Assembly (NCBI RefSeq): GCF_037572775.1
Contig: NZ_JBBHKA010000001.1
Location: forward strand, 3,658,001 to 3,722,000
Source: Ramlibacter sp. PS4R-6
GTDB taxonomy: Bacteria > Pseudomonadota > Gammaproteobacteria > Burkholderiales > Burkholderiaceae_C
Reading direction: 5' to 3'
DNA: 64,000 nt
Shown here piece after piece: positions 51,049 to 58,850 of this stretch. Position 1 is the first letter of the stretch. Each line of letters starts with the position of its first letter. A program made the translations under genes and the position numbers. The notes under the pieces are model-generated. The model did not search any database. It was not told where the DNA came from and saw only the letters and a program-made list of their open reading frames with translations.

Positions 51049-51066
51049 CGTAGTCGTGCTCCTACA
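51049..51066. promoter_or_regulatory. Second candidate operator: CGTAGT-N6-CCTACA
   Basis: It has the same 18-base layout as the box at 48420, with GTAG/CTAC conserved in both arms. It is 116 bases before the DUF1328 gene, the first of the small stress genes. It is a weaker match than the first box. Confidence 0.35.
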
Positions 51067-51181
51067 GGGGGCTCTCGCGGCTGCCGACAAGTACACACGC
51101 CTGTCTCTTATCACCAGCACGGCCGTGGCGACCCTAACCTTGCCTCGCAGGCGCGGCCGTTCGCGCAGGCAGGAGACCGGG

Positions 51182-51343
51182 ATGCTTCACTACGCCATCG
51201 TATTCCTCGTGATCGCGCTGATCGCGGCGCTGTTCGGCTTCGGCGGGATCGCAGCAGGCGCGATGGAGATCGCGAAGGTCCTGTTCTTCGTGTTCGTCAT
51301 CCTGGCCGTCGTCGCCTTCGTCATCAGCCTCGGCCGCAAGTAG
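51182..51343 (+). CDS. DUF1328 small membrane protein
   Basis: 53 residues from the ATG at 51182, after AGGAG. It is almost entirely two hydrophobic helices ([20 protein letters not shown] and a second, [18 protein letters not shown]). This is the DUF1328/YtjA family, small membrane proteins often induced by envelope or osmotic stress. First of four small genes after the kinase. Confidence 0.9.
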   Translation: MLHYAIVFLVIALIAALFGFGGIAAGAMEIAKVLFFVFVILAVVAFVISLGRK

Positions 51344-51362
51344 CGGGCCCACGATTCCAGCG

Positions 51363-51388
51363 GCGGGGCCCGGGGCGGCCCCGCTTTC
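51363..51388 (+). terminator. Hairpin with 8-bp GC stem and T run between DUF1328 and DUF883 genes
   Basis: GCGGGGCC (51363-51370) pairs with GGCCCCGC (51377-51384) around a 6-base loop, then TTTC. It could terminate or attenuate transcription after the DUF1328 gene, so that gene would be made in excess of those downstream. Confidence 0.5.
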
Positions 51389-51413
51389 ATCCACAACCAC
51401 AGAGGACACCACC

Positions 51414-51737
51414 ATGACCAGCACCCGTTCCATCCGCACCGAAGCCGGCGCGTACGCCGACGACGCCCGCACGCTCGCGTCGCAAGCGCTCGACAGCACG
51501 CGCGAGTACGCCAACGAGGCCTTCGACCGCGCCGGCGCGCGCCTGCGCGACCTGCGCACGGGCGTGAAGGACATCGCCAGCCGCGGCGCGGGCAGCGTCA
51601 ATGAATACACGCGCGCCACCACGCGCTACATCGCCGACGAGCCCGTGAAGTCGGCGCTGATCGCCGCCGCGGTCGGCGCCGCCGTCGCCGGCATCGTGAT
51701 CGCGATGCGCCGCTACAACTCGACCAACCGCTATTGA
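51414..51737 (+). CDS. DUF883/ElaB-YqjD-like protein
   Basis: 107 residues. A long amphipathic helical part (TEAGAYADDARTLASQALDS, DRAGARLRDLRTGVKDIASR) ends in a C-terminal membrane helix (SALIAAAVGAAVAGIVIAM) and a short basic tail. This is the architecture of ElaB/YqjD/DUF883, stationary-phase proteins that anchor ribosomes or protect membranes in E. coli. It is followed by a YqjE-like gene, the same order as in the E. coli yqjDE pair. Confidence 0.85.
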   Translation: MTSTRSIRTEAGAYADDARTLASQALDSTREYANEAFDRAGARLRDLRTGVKDIASRGAGSVNEYTRATTRYIADEPVKSALIAAAVGAAVAGIVIAMRRYNSTNRY

Positions 51738-51753
51738 TCCCCGCGGGCACGCC

Positions 51754-52122
51754 ATGGTCCACCCGATCTTCTCGACCCTGATAACGAGGCCCGAACTGGT
51801 CATGGACCACGTGGCGGGCTATGCGGCGCTGGTGCAGGAAGAAGCGTCGACCGTGGGCGTGCAGGTCGCGCGGCGCGCCGCCGCGTGGGCCGCATGCGCC
51901 ATCGGCGCGCTCGTGTTCCTGGTGCTGGCCGGCGTGGCCTGCATGCTGGCGGCGACGCACGACTTCCACTGGGCCTTCATCGTCGTCCCGCTGGTGCCGC
52001 TGGCCATCGCTGTCGCCGGCTTCCTGATGACGCGCAAGCCGCTGCCGGCGCGCGCCTTCGGCGAGCTGCGCCAGCAGCTCGATGCCGACGCGCAGGCGCT
52101 GCGCACGATGGGGGCTGCATGA
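51754..52122 (+). CDS. Holin-X/YqjE-like membrane protein
   Basis: 122 residues. Two hydrophobic helices (AAWAACAIGALVFLVLAGVACML and FIVVPLVPLAIAVAGFLM) are separated by HDFHWA, and the ends are amphipathic. The layout fits the phage-holin superfamily X/YqjE group found after DUF883 genes. Despite the name, there is no sign of a phage here. Its stop overlaps the next start (ATGA). Confidence 0.8.
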   Translation: MVHPIFSTLITRPELVMDHVAGYAALVQEEASTVGVQVARRAAAWAACAIGALVFLVLAGVACMLAATHDFHWAFIVVPLVPLAIAVAGFLMTRKPLPARAFGELRQQLDADAQALRTMGAA

Positions 52123-52577
52123 GCGCAGCGAGCGACAAGCTGGACCGCACGCGGCTCGCGCTCATCGAGCACGTGCACCGCAAGGAGCGCAAGCCCGACC
52201 GCGCGCGCGCGCAGCAGGCGCGCGGCGAGCACGAGGAAGGCGAGCAATGGGAAGCCGCCGAAGCTGCGGCTGCCTCCGGCGGCGGCGGGTGGCTTTCGCG
52301 CATCGGCCGCGCCGCCAAAAGCTACTGGCGCCACCACCCGGCGCGCATGGGCGTGGAGATGGCGACGCCGCTGCTGTCGCAGTTCGCGCGCCGCAAGCCG
52401 CTGGCCTATGTCGGCATCGCCGCCGTGGCGGGCGCGGTGCTGCTGGTCGCGCGGCCGTGGCGCCTCATATCCGTGACGGGCGTGCTGGTCGCGCTCGCCA
52501 AGTCGCCGCAACTCGCGGGCGTCGTCATGTCGGCGATGCAGGGAGCGGAGTACGACGACGAAGAGTTCTACCGGTAA
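52119..52577 (+). CDS. Hypothetical YqjK-like protein of the stress cassette
   Basis: 152 residues from the ATG at 52119, overlapping the previous stop. The N-terminal half is charged and helical (KLDRTRLALIEHVHRKERKPD, then a run rich in Ala, Glu and Gln). The second half has SYWRHHPARMGVEMATPLLSQFARRKP and a hydrophobic segment (YVGIAAVAGAVLLVARPW). Position after the DUF883 and YqjE-like genes recalls YqjK of the yqjDEK cluster, but sequence support is weak. It is probably membrane-associated. Confidence 0.7.
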   Translation: MSAASDKLDRTRLALIEHVHRKERKPDRARAQQARGEHEEGEQWEAAEAAAASGGGGWLSRIGRAAKSYWRHHPARMGVEMATPLLSQFARRKPLAYVGIAAVAGAVLLVARPWRLISVTGVLVALAKSPQLAGVVMSAMQGAEYDDEEFYR

Positions 52578-52585
52578 CGGGAGAT

Positions 52586-52619
52586 ACGCACCGGCGGCGT
52601 GGTGCCGCGGCCGGTGCGT
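52586..52619 (+). repeat. Hairpin with 10-bp perfect stem before the BON lipoprotein gene
   Basis: ACGCACCGGC (52586-52595) and GCCGGTGCGT (52610-52619) are exact inverted repeats with a 14-base loop. No T run follows. It may be an mRNA-stabilising hairpin at the 3' end of the upstream genes or a Rho-dependent end point. Confidence 0.5.
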
Positions 52620-52667
52620 CAATTGGGAGCAAGGGCACCGAATGCAACTTGGAAACAGGAGAATCAG

Positions 52668-52982
52668 ATGAAATACGCAAGAGCCCTCGCCATCGCCATC
52701 GTCGCCGGCGCCACCCTGGTGGGTACCGGCTGCTCGGTGATCCGCGGCCAGGAAACCGCCGGCGCCTACGTCGACGACACGGCCATCACCACCGCGATCA
52801 AGGCCAAGTTCGTCGAGGACAAGACCGTCGACGCCGCCGCGATCAAGGTGCAGACGCTGAACGGCACCGTGCAGCTGTCGGGCTTCGCGAAGTCGCAGGC
52901 CGAGAAGATGCAGGCCGAGAACATCGCCCGCAACACCAAGGGTGTGCGCCAGGTGCAGAACAGCCTGATGGTCCGCCCGTAA
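52668..52982 (+). CDS. BON-domain lipoprotein
   Basis: 104 residues from the ATG at 52668, preceded by AGGAG. A signal peptide with a lipobox-like GTGC (cysteine near residue 23) leads to one BON domain: TAITTAIKAKFVEDKTVDAA, QTLNGTVQLSGFAKSQAEK and GVRQVQNSLMVRP. OsmY/BON proteins bind phospholipids in the periplasm and are induced by osmotic stress. It fits with the rest of the small-gene run. Confidence 0.9.
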   Translation: MKYARALAIAIVAGATLVGTGCSVIRGQETAGAYVDDTAITTAIKAKFVEDKTVDAAAIKVQTLNGTVQLSGFAKSQAEKMQAENIARNTKGVRQVQNSLMVRP

Positions 52983-53010
52983 GCGCGGCCAGGCAGTAAG
53001 GGGAGCCGCG

Positions 53011-54153
53011 GTGCGCACGTTCTTCTGCGATCACTGCGGCCACCCGCTTTTCTTCGAGAACGTCCGCTGCCTGAAGTGCGGCAGCGACCTCGCCTTCCTC
53101 CCGCACCGGCTGGCGCTGTGCGCCATCGAGCCGGTCGCGGGCGGCAAGGGCCTGTGGCGGCGCCGCAAGCGGCGCTCCACGTCGCAATTCACCTACCGCC
53201 TCTGCTCCAACCACACGCAGCAGGCTTGCAATTTCGCGGTGCCGCAGGACGACCCCAACCCGCTGTGCGTGTCGTGCCGCCAGACCCGCGTGCTGCCCGA
53301 CCTGTCGGTCGCCGGCAACCATGAGCGCTGGTACAAGGTCGAGCGCGCCAAGCGCTACCTGTTCTACACGCTCGCCAAGCTCGGGCTCGCAGCGGTCATG
53401 CCCAAGGACGGGCACGACGGGCCCGTCTTCGAGTTCCTCGCCGACACGCCCGGCCATCGCGTGATGACCGGACACGCCGGCGGCGTGATTACCCTGAACA
53501 TCGCCGAAGCCGACGACGACGAGCGCGTGAAGCGGCGCGTGCAGATGCACGAGCCCTACCGCACCCTGCTCGGCCACCTGCGTCACGAATCGGGCCATTT
53601 CTATTGGGACCGCCTGATCGCAGGCGGCGGGCGGCTGGAAGCCTTCCGCAAGATCTTCGGCGACGAGCGGGCCGACTACGGCCAGTCGCTGCAGCGCCAC
53701 TACGCCGCCGGCGGCGGCGGCAAGAGCGGCTGGGAGGCCAGCCACGTCAGCGCCTATGCCACCTCGCACCCGTGGGAAGACTGGGCCGAGACCTGGGCGC
53801 ACTACCTGCACATGGTGGACCTGCTGGAGACCGCCGCGTCGTACAGCACGTCGATCGCGCTGCCCGGGGACGACGAGGTCGAGGCCGACGAGGTCATCAA
53901 CCCCTTCGAGGCGTCGCACAGCGACTTCGATGCGCTGGTGCAGGACTGGGTGCCGCTCACGCTGTTGGTGAACAGCCTGAACCGCAGCCTCGGGCAGGAC
54001 GATGCCTATCCATTCGCCCTCTCGGCCGCCGCGCTGGAGAAACTGCGCTTCGTGCACGACGTGATCCACGCCGCGCGCGCGAAGCCCGCTAAGCCTCCCG
54101 CTCCATCTCCCGCAGAATCCTGTCCAGCCGAGTCGACAACTGCTCCGTCGTGA
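53011..54153 (+). CDS. Putative zinc-binding metallopeptidase with N-terminal zinc ribbon
   Basis: 380 residues from a GTG at 53011. The N-terminal zinc ribbon is FFCDHCGHPLFFENVRCLKCGS, followed by a second cysteine group CSNHTQQACNF...LCVSCRQTR. The metallopeptidase-like core has HLRHESGHFYWDRL, an HExxH motif near residue 193, and later YATSHPWEDWAETWAHYLHM with a third ligand (glutamate or histidine) likely. This is the 'putative zinc-binding peptidase' (DUF2248-like) family; no substrate is known. The last 65 bases overlap the convergent Lhr helicase gene. Confidence 0.85.
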   Translation: MRTFFCDHCGHPLFFENVRCLKCGSDLAFLPHRLALCAIEPVAGGKGLWRRRKRRSTSQFTYRLCSNHTQQACNFAVPQDDPNPLCVSCRQTRVLPDLSVAGNHERWYKVERAKRYLFYTLAKLGLAAVMPKDGHDGPVFEFLADTPGHRVMTGHAGGVITLNIAEADDDERVKRRVQMHEPYRTLLGHLRHESGHFYWDRLIAGGGRLEAFRKIFGDERADYGQSLQRHYAAGGGGKSGWEASHVSAYATSHPWEDWAETWAHYLHMVDLLETAASYSTSIALPGDDEVEADEVINPFEASHSDFDALVQDWVPLTLLVNSLNRSLGQDDAYPFALSAAALEKLRFVHDVIHAARAKPAKPPAPSPAESCPAESTTAPS

Positions 54154-56560
54154 GCTGCTCGCGAAAGCGCTCCACCATGAGCGGCAGGCTCATGGGGCTG
54201 GGGTGGCGCAGCTCGACGAGGTCCAGCTCGCGCGACGCGATGCGGTCCAGCGACGCCTTCAGGCGCGTGATCTCCAGCTCCTGGCTCAGGACTTCCTTCT
54301 GCGCCTGCGTGAGCAGCAGGTTGGCCGGGTCGTACTTGCGGAACACCTCGAAGAACAGGCCGCTGGAAGCCTGCAGCTGGCGCGTGCTCTTGGGCTGGCC
54401 CGGATAGCCGGTGAAGACCAGGCCCGCCACGCGCGCGATCTCGCGGAAGCGCCTTTGCGCGAGCTCGGTGGAGTTGAGCGATGCCAGCACGTCGTGCAAC
54501 AGGTCGTCGGTGCCGAAGACATCCTTGCGGATCACCGGCGTCAGGTCGAATTCCTCCGCGCTCACCAGCTCGAAGCCGTAGTCGTTCACCGAGAGGCTGA
54601 AGGTGTTGGGCCGCTCGCGCGCGAGGCGCCAGGCCAGCAGGCTGGCAAGGCCCAGGTGCACGTGCCGGCCTGCGAAGGGGTACAGGTACAGGTGCCAGCC
54701 CTCGCGCGATCGGAAGGTTTCGGCCAGCACCGTCTGCGGCGTGGGGATGTGCGACAGCCGCGCCTGCGTTTCCAGCATGGGCCGCGCGGCGACGAGCTCG
54801 GGTTCGGAGAAATCGCCTTGCGCGGCACGCAGCATCATCTCGAGCACAGCGTCCCCGAGCTCCGCCGACAGCGCCATCTTGCTGCCTTGCCACTTCGGCA
54901 CCGTGCCCTTCTTCTTCGTGGCCTTCTTCACGTACGCGGCCATCTCGCGCACACGCACGAACTCCAGCAGCTTGCCGGCGAAGAAGAAGTTGTCGCCCTT
55001 GTGCAGGCGCGCGATGAAGCCTTCCTCGATGGTGCCGATGTTGCCGCCGCTCATCCACTTCACCTGCATCGCCGCGTCGCTGACGATGGTGCCGATGGAG
55101 AGGCGATGGCGCTTGGCCACGCCGCGGTCGGGCACGTGCCACACGCCTTCGTCGTTGCGCGCGATGCGGTGGTATTCGGGGTACGCGCCCAGGCTCGAGC
55201 CGCCCTGCGAACAAAATGCCAGGGCCCAGTCGAACTCCCCGCGCGTGAGGTCGCGGTACGACCACGCCGCCCGCACCTCGTCGTAGAGCGCATCCTCCGT
55301 GAAGCCGCCGCCCAAGGCGATGGTCACGAGGTGCTGGACCAGCACGTCGAGCGGCTTGTCGGGCGCGTTGCGTTCCTCGACGTGACCCGCCACCGCGGCC
55401 GCGCGCGCGGCCGCGCCTTCGATGATTTCCAGCGTGTTGGTCGGCACCAGCGTGATGCGGCTGGTACGCCCGGGCGCGTGGCCGCTGCGGCCGGCGCGCT
55501 GCATCATGCGCGCGATGCCCTTGGCCGAGCCGATCTGCAGAACGCGCTCGACCGGCAGGAAGTCGACGCCGAGGTCGAGCGACGAGGTCGCGACGACAGC
55601 GCGCAGCGTGCCTTCCTTCAGCCCCTGCTCGACCCATTCGCGCGTGGCCTTGTCGAGCGAGCCATGGTGCAGCGCGATCTCGCCGGCCCATTCCGGCCGC
55701 GCCTCGAGCAGCAGCTGGTACCAGATCTCCGCCTGCGAGCGCACGTTGGTGAACACCAGCGTGGTCGAGGACTTCGCGATCTCCTCCACCACCGGCTGCT
55801 GCATCTGCGCGCCCAGGTGACCTACCCAGGAGTAGCGGCCGGGGTCGTGCGGCAGCAAGGTGTCGATCACCAGGTTCTTCTCGATGCGCCCGCGCACCAA
55901 GCGCGGCTCGGGCGCCCCCGCGGCGACGCAGGGCCGGCACAGCACGTCCATCGCGTCGCCCAGGTTGCCGAGCGTCGCCGACAGGCCCCAGACCGCGAGC
56001 TTCGGGTTGAAGCGGGCCAGCCGCGCCAGCGCCAGCTGCGCCTGCACCCCGCGCTTGCTGCCCACGAGCTCGTGCCACTCGTCCACGACGACGAACTCGA
56101 CGCCTTCCAGCTCCGCGCGCGCATGTTCGCGCGTGAGCATCAGGCTCAGCGACTCGGGCGTGGTGACCAGCACGGTGGGAAAGCGCCGGTCCTGGCGCGC
56201 CCGCTCGGCGCTGGGCGTATCGCCGGTGCGCTGGCCGATGGTCCATTCGGGTGCGAGCGCGCGCAGCGGTTCGGAAATGGCCCGTGTCGTGTCGGCCGCG
56301 AGCGCGCGCATCGGCGTGAGCCAGATGGCGCGCAGCGGCTCCGCGCCGCGAGCGGGCGGATGGCGCGCGAGCAGCTGGTCGAGCATCCCCAGCCACACCG
56401 CGTAGGTCTTGCCCGAACCCGTGGTCGCGTGCAGCAAGCCGCTGCGGCCTTGCGCGATCGCCTCCCACACCTCGTACTGGAACGGGAAGGCCTGCCAGCC
56501 CTTGCCCGCCAGCCACTGGCCCGAGGGCGTCAACTCATCCGGGGAATGCGGGGCAGGCAT
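54089..56560 (-). CDS. Ligase-associated-type DEXH-box helicase (Lhr family)
   Basis: 823 residues from the ATG at 56558-56560. Helicase motifs: Q-like FPFQYEVWEAI, Walker A ATTGSGKTYAVW (near residue 49), DEWH box in VVVDEWHELVGSKRG, SATLGN, and the C-terminal RecA block with MMQRAGRSGHAPGR. A winged-helix and Lhr-specific C-terminal region follow to the end. Lhr-type enzymes unwind DNA or RNA-DNA hybrids in damage repair. In many proteobacteria this form is encoded with an ATP-dependent DNA ligase and a PdeM-like phosphoesterase; neither is visible here. Confidence 0.93.
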   Translation of the reverse strand: MPAPHSPDELTPSGQWLAGKGWQAFPFQYEVWEAIAQGRSGLLHATTGSGKTYAVWLGMLDQLLARHPPARGAEPLRAIWLTPMRALAADTTRAISEPLRALAPEWTIGQRTGDTPSAERARQDRRFPTVLVTTPESLSLMLTREHARAELEGVEFVVVDEWHELVGSKRGVQAQLALARLARFNPKLAVWGLSATLGNLGDAMDVLCRPCVAAGAPEPRLVRGRIEKNLVIDTLLPHDPGRYSWVGHLGAQMQQPVVEEIAKSSTTLVFTNVRSQAEIWYQLLLEARPEWAGEIALHHGSLDKATREWVEQGLKEGTLRAVVATSSLDLGVDFLPVERVLQIGSAKGIARMMQRAGRSGHAPGRTSRITLVPTNTLEIIEGAAARAAAVAGHVEERNAPDKPLDVLVQHLVTIALGGGFTEDALYDEVRAAWSYRDLTRGEFDWALAFCSQGGSSLGAYPEYHRIARNDEGVWHVPDRGVAKRHRLSIGTIVSDAAMQVKWMSGGNIGTIEEGFIARLHKGDNFFFAGKLLEFVRVREMAAYVKKATKKKGTVPKWQGSKMALSAELGDAVLEMMLRAAQGDFSEPELVAARPMLETQARLSHIPTPQTVLAETFRSREGWHLYLYPFAGRHVHLGLASLLAWRLARERPNTFSLSVNDYGFELVSAEEFDLTPVIRKDVFGTDDLLHDVLASLNSTELAQRRFREIARVAGLVFTGYPGQPKSTRQLQASSGLFFEVFRKYDPANLLLTQAQKEVLSQELEITRLKASLDRIASRELDLVELRHPSPMSLPLMVERFREQLTTEQLSTRLDRILREMEREA

Positions 56561-56589
56561 ATGATTGGCCGAAGCATAGAGGAGACAGC

Positions 56590-57537
56590 ATGAAACGCCT
56601 GCTCGCGGCACTGGCCGCCGCTTTCTCGTTCACCGCTTTAGCGCAGGCGCTCGACGGCCCGCTGCACCTCGTCGTCGGCTACGCACCGGGTGGTTCCACG
56701 GACCGTGTGGCGCGCATCGTCGGCGACAAGCTTCAAGCCAAGCTGGGCGTCGCGGTCGTCGTCGACAACAAGCCCGGCGCCGGCGGACGCCTCGCCGCGC
56801 AGCAGATGAAGGGCATCCCGTCCAACCAGAACCAGCTGCTGGTGGGCAACCCCGCGACGATGGTGGTGGCGCCGCTGGTGTTCAAGGACAACGGCTACGA
56901 CCCGGAGAAGGACTTCGTGCCGGTGGCGCACGTGAACGACTACGAGTTCGCTGTCGCCGTGGGCCCCGCGGTGCCGGTGCGCGAGCTCACGCACCTCGTC
57001 GCGTGGCTGCGAGCGAACCCCAACCAGGCCAACTTCGGCGTGCCGGCCACGGGTAGCCTGCCGCATTTCTTCGCGCTGATGATGGGCGACAAGTCCGGCG
57101 TGAAGGCCCAGGTCATCGGCTACCGCGGCTCGGCGCCGCTGGTCTCCGACGTCGTGGGCGGCCAGGTGCCGGTGGCCATCGACACGTTCGAGACCCTGCT
57201 GCCGCAGCACGAAGGCGGCAAGCTGCGCGTGCTGGCGGTGTCGGGCGCCACGCGCAACCCGCTCGCACCGAACGTGCCCACGTTCAAGGAGGCGGGCCTC
57301 GACCTCGTCGCGACCGGCTGGAACGCGTTCTTCGCGCCGGCCAGCATGCCGAAGGCCAAGGTCGACATGCTCGCGAAGGCGATCCATGAGGTGATGCAGG
57401 ACCCGGACACGCGGCGCAAGTTCACCGACCAGAAAATGACGCCCGTGGTCGCGACGCAGGCGCAAAGCGCCGCGATGCTGCAGAAGTACCGCGCGCAATG
57501 GGCGCCGGCGGTGCAGAAGTCCGGCTACCAGCCTTGA
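56590..57537 (+). CDS. Bug/TctC-family tripartite tricarboxylate transporter substrate-binding protein
   Basis: 315 residues. A signal peptide (KRLLAALAAAFSFTALAQA) leads to a Bug fold: LHLVVGYAPGGSTDRVARIV, VVVDNKPGAGGRLAAQ, and VPTFKEAGLDLVATGWNAFFAPA. No TctA/TctB membrane genes are nearby, as for most Bug genes in Burkholderiales. Overlap with a sulfatase gene suggests that the ligand may be a sulfated or related organic acid, but this is inference. Divergent from lhr. Confidence 0.92.
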   Translation: MKRLLAALAAAFSFTALAQALDGPLHLVVGYAPGGSTDRVARIVGDKLQAKLGVAVVVDNKPGAGGRLAAQQMKGIPSNQNQLLVGNPATMVVAPLVFKDNGYDPEKDFVPVAHVNDYEFAVAVGPAVPVRELTHLVAWLRANPNQANFGVPATGSLPHFFALMMGDKSGVKAQVIGYRGSAPLVSDVVGGQVPVAIDTFETLLPQHEGGKLRVLAVSGATRNPLAPNVPTFKEAGLDLVATGWNAFFAPASMPKAKVDMLAKAIHEVMQDPDTRRKFTDQKMTPVVATQAQSAAMLQKYRAQWAPAVQKSGYQP

Positions 57538-58850
57538 AGCGGCCGAACGTCGTCTTCATCGTCGCCGACGACCTCGGGTACGCCGACCTGGGCTGCTACG
57601 GCGGCCGCGATGCGGAATGGGGCGCCGTCTCGCCCGTGCTGGATTCGCTCGCGGCGAACGGCATCCGCTTCACGCAAGGCTATGCGAACTCGCCCGTGTG
57701 TTCGCCGACGCGTTTCGCGCTGATGACGGCGCGCTACCAGTACCGCCTGCGCGGCGCGGCGGAAGAGCCGCTCAGCATCCGCACGCGCGCCAGCGGCACG
57801 CTCGGGCTGCCGCCGGCGCATCCCACGCTGCCTTCGTTGCTGAAGGACGCAGGCTATCGCACCGCCCTCGTGGGCAAGTGGCACCTGGGCTACCCGCCGC
57901 ACTTCGGCCCGCTCAAGTCCGGCTATGAGGATTTCTACGGGCCGATGTCCGGCGGCGTCGACTACTTCACGCACTGCGGCACGAACGGCGAGCATGACCT
58001 GTGGGAGAAGGAGGCGGAGCGCACCGACGCCGGTTACCTCACCGACCTGCTGTCGCGGCGCGCCGTGCAGTGGATCGAGGGCGTTGCGAAAGGGGACGCA
58101 CCCTTCTTCCTGAGCCTGCACTACACCGCGCCGCACTGGCCGTGGGAAACGCGCGAGGACGAGGCGCTGGCGCAGGACGTGAAGGACAACCTCTTCCACC
58201 TGCACGGCGGCAGCATCGACACCTACCGCCGCATGATCCACCACATGGACGAAGGCATTGGCTGGGTGATGGATGCCCTGCGCCGCGCCGGCGTCGAGCG
58301 CGACACGCTCGTCGTCTTCACCAGCGACAACGGCGGCGAACGCTTCTCCGACAACTGGCCGCTGGTGGGCGGCAAGATGGACCTGACCGAAGGCGGCATC
58401 CGCGTGCCGTGGGTCGCGCACTGGCCCGCCGCCATCGCCGCGGGCGGCGTGACGGACCAGGCCTGCATGACCATGGACTGGTCGGCGACGATGCTCGACG
58501 CGGCGGGCGTGGCGGCCGACCCCGACTATGCGCTGGACGGCGTGTCGCTGTTGCCGGTGCTGCGCGAGCCGTCGCGCACCTTCCGCCGCCCCTTGTACTG
58601 GCGCATGAAGCACCGCGGCCAACGCGCGCTGCGCGACGGCGACTGGAAGTACCTGCGCGTGGACGGCCACGACTACCTGTTCGACATCGCTGCGGACGAA
58701 CGCGAGCGCGCCAACCGCGCGGGCCGCGACCCGCGCCGCCTGGAACGCATGCGCGAAGCCTGGGAAGCGTGGAACGCGACGATGCCCGCCATTCCCGACG
58801 ACGCGGCCGTGTACCCGGGCTTCGGCGCCAAGGACATGCCGCAGCGATGA
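57534..58850 (+). CDS. Formylglycine-type sulfatase (arylsulfatase family)
   Basis: 438 residues from a TTG at 57534, which overlaps the Bug gene stop as TTGA and gives the normal family opening KRPNVVFIVADDLGYADLG; an ATG 12 codons upstream is an alternative. Catalytic motif CSPTR has cysteine 56, which would be converted to formylglycine. Other sites are GKWHLGYPPHFGPLKSGYE, HYTAPHWPW and FTSDNGGERFSDNWPL. There is no signal peptide, so it acts in the cytoplasm. It hydrolyses an organic sulfate ester to release sulfate. Stop overlaps the SulP start (ATGA). Confidence 0.92.
   Translation: MKRPNVVFIVADDLGYADLGCYGGRDAEWGAVSPVLDSLAANGIRFTQGYANSPVCSPTRFALMTARYQYRLRGAAEEPLSIRTRASGTLGLPPAHPTLPSLLKDAGYRTALVGKWHLGYPPHFGPLKSGYEDFYGPMSGGVDYFTHCGTNGEHDLWEKEAERTDAGYLTDLLSRRAVQWIEGVAKGDAPFFLSLHYTAPHWPWETREDEALAQDVKDNLFHLHGGSIDTYRRMIHHMDEGIGWVMDALRRAGVERDTLVVFTSDNGGERFSDNWPLVGGKMDLTEGGIRVPWVAHWPAAIAAGGVTDQACMTMDWSATMLDAAGVAADPDYALDGVSLLPVLREPSRTFRRPLYWRMKHRGQRALRDGDWKYLRVDGHDYLFDIAADERERANRAGRDPRRLERMREAWEAWNATMPAIPDDAAVYPGFGAKDMPQR

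Noticed and set aside
51754-52122. Holin-like gene as a sign of a prophage
   Set aside because: It follows a DUF883 gene in the yqjDE-type order, and no lysin, capsid, tail, integrase or repressor gene is nearby.
53011-53031. An earlier start for the zinc metallopeptidase gene
   Set aside because: The GTG at 53011 leads directly into the zinc ribbon, and an AAGGGGAG ribosome-binding site lies just upstream. No upstream ATG keeps the frame.
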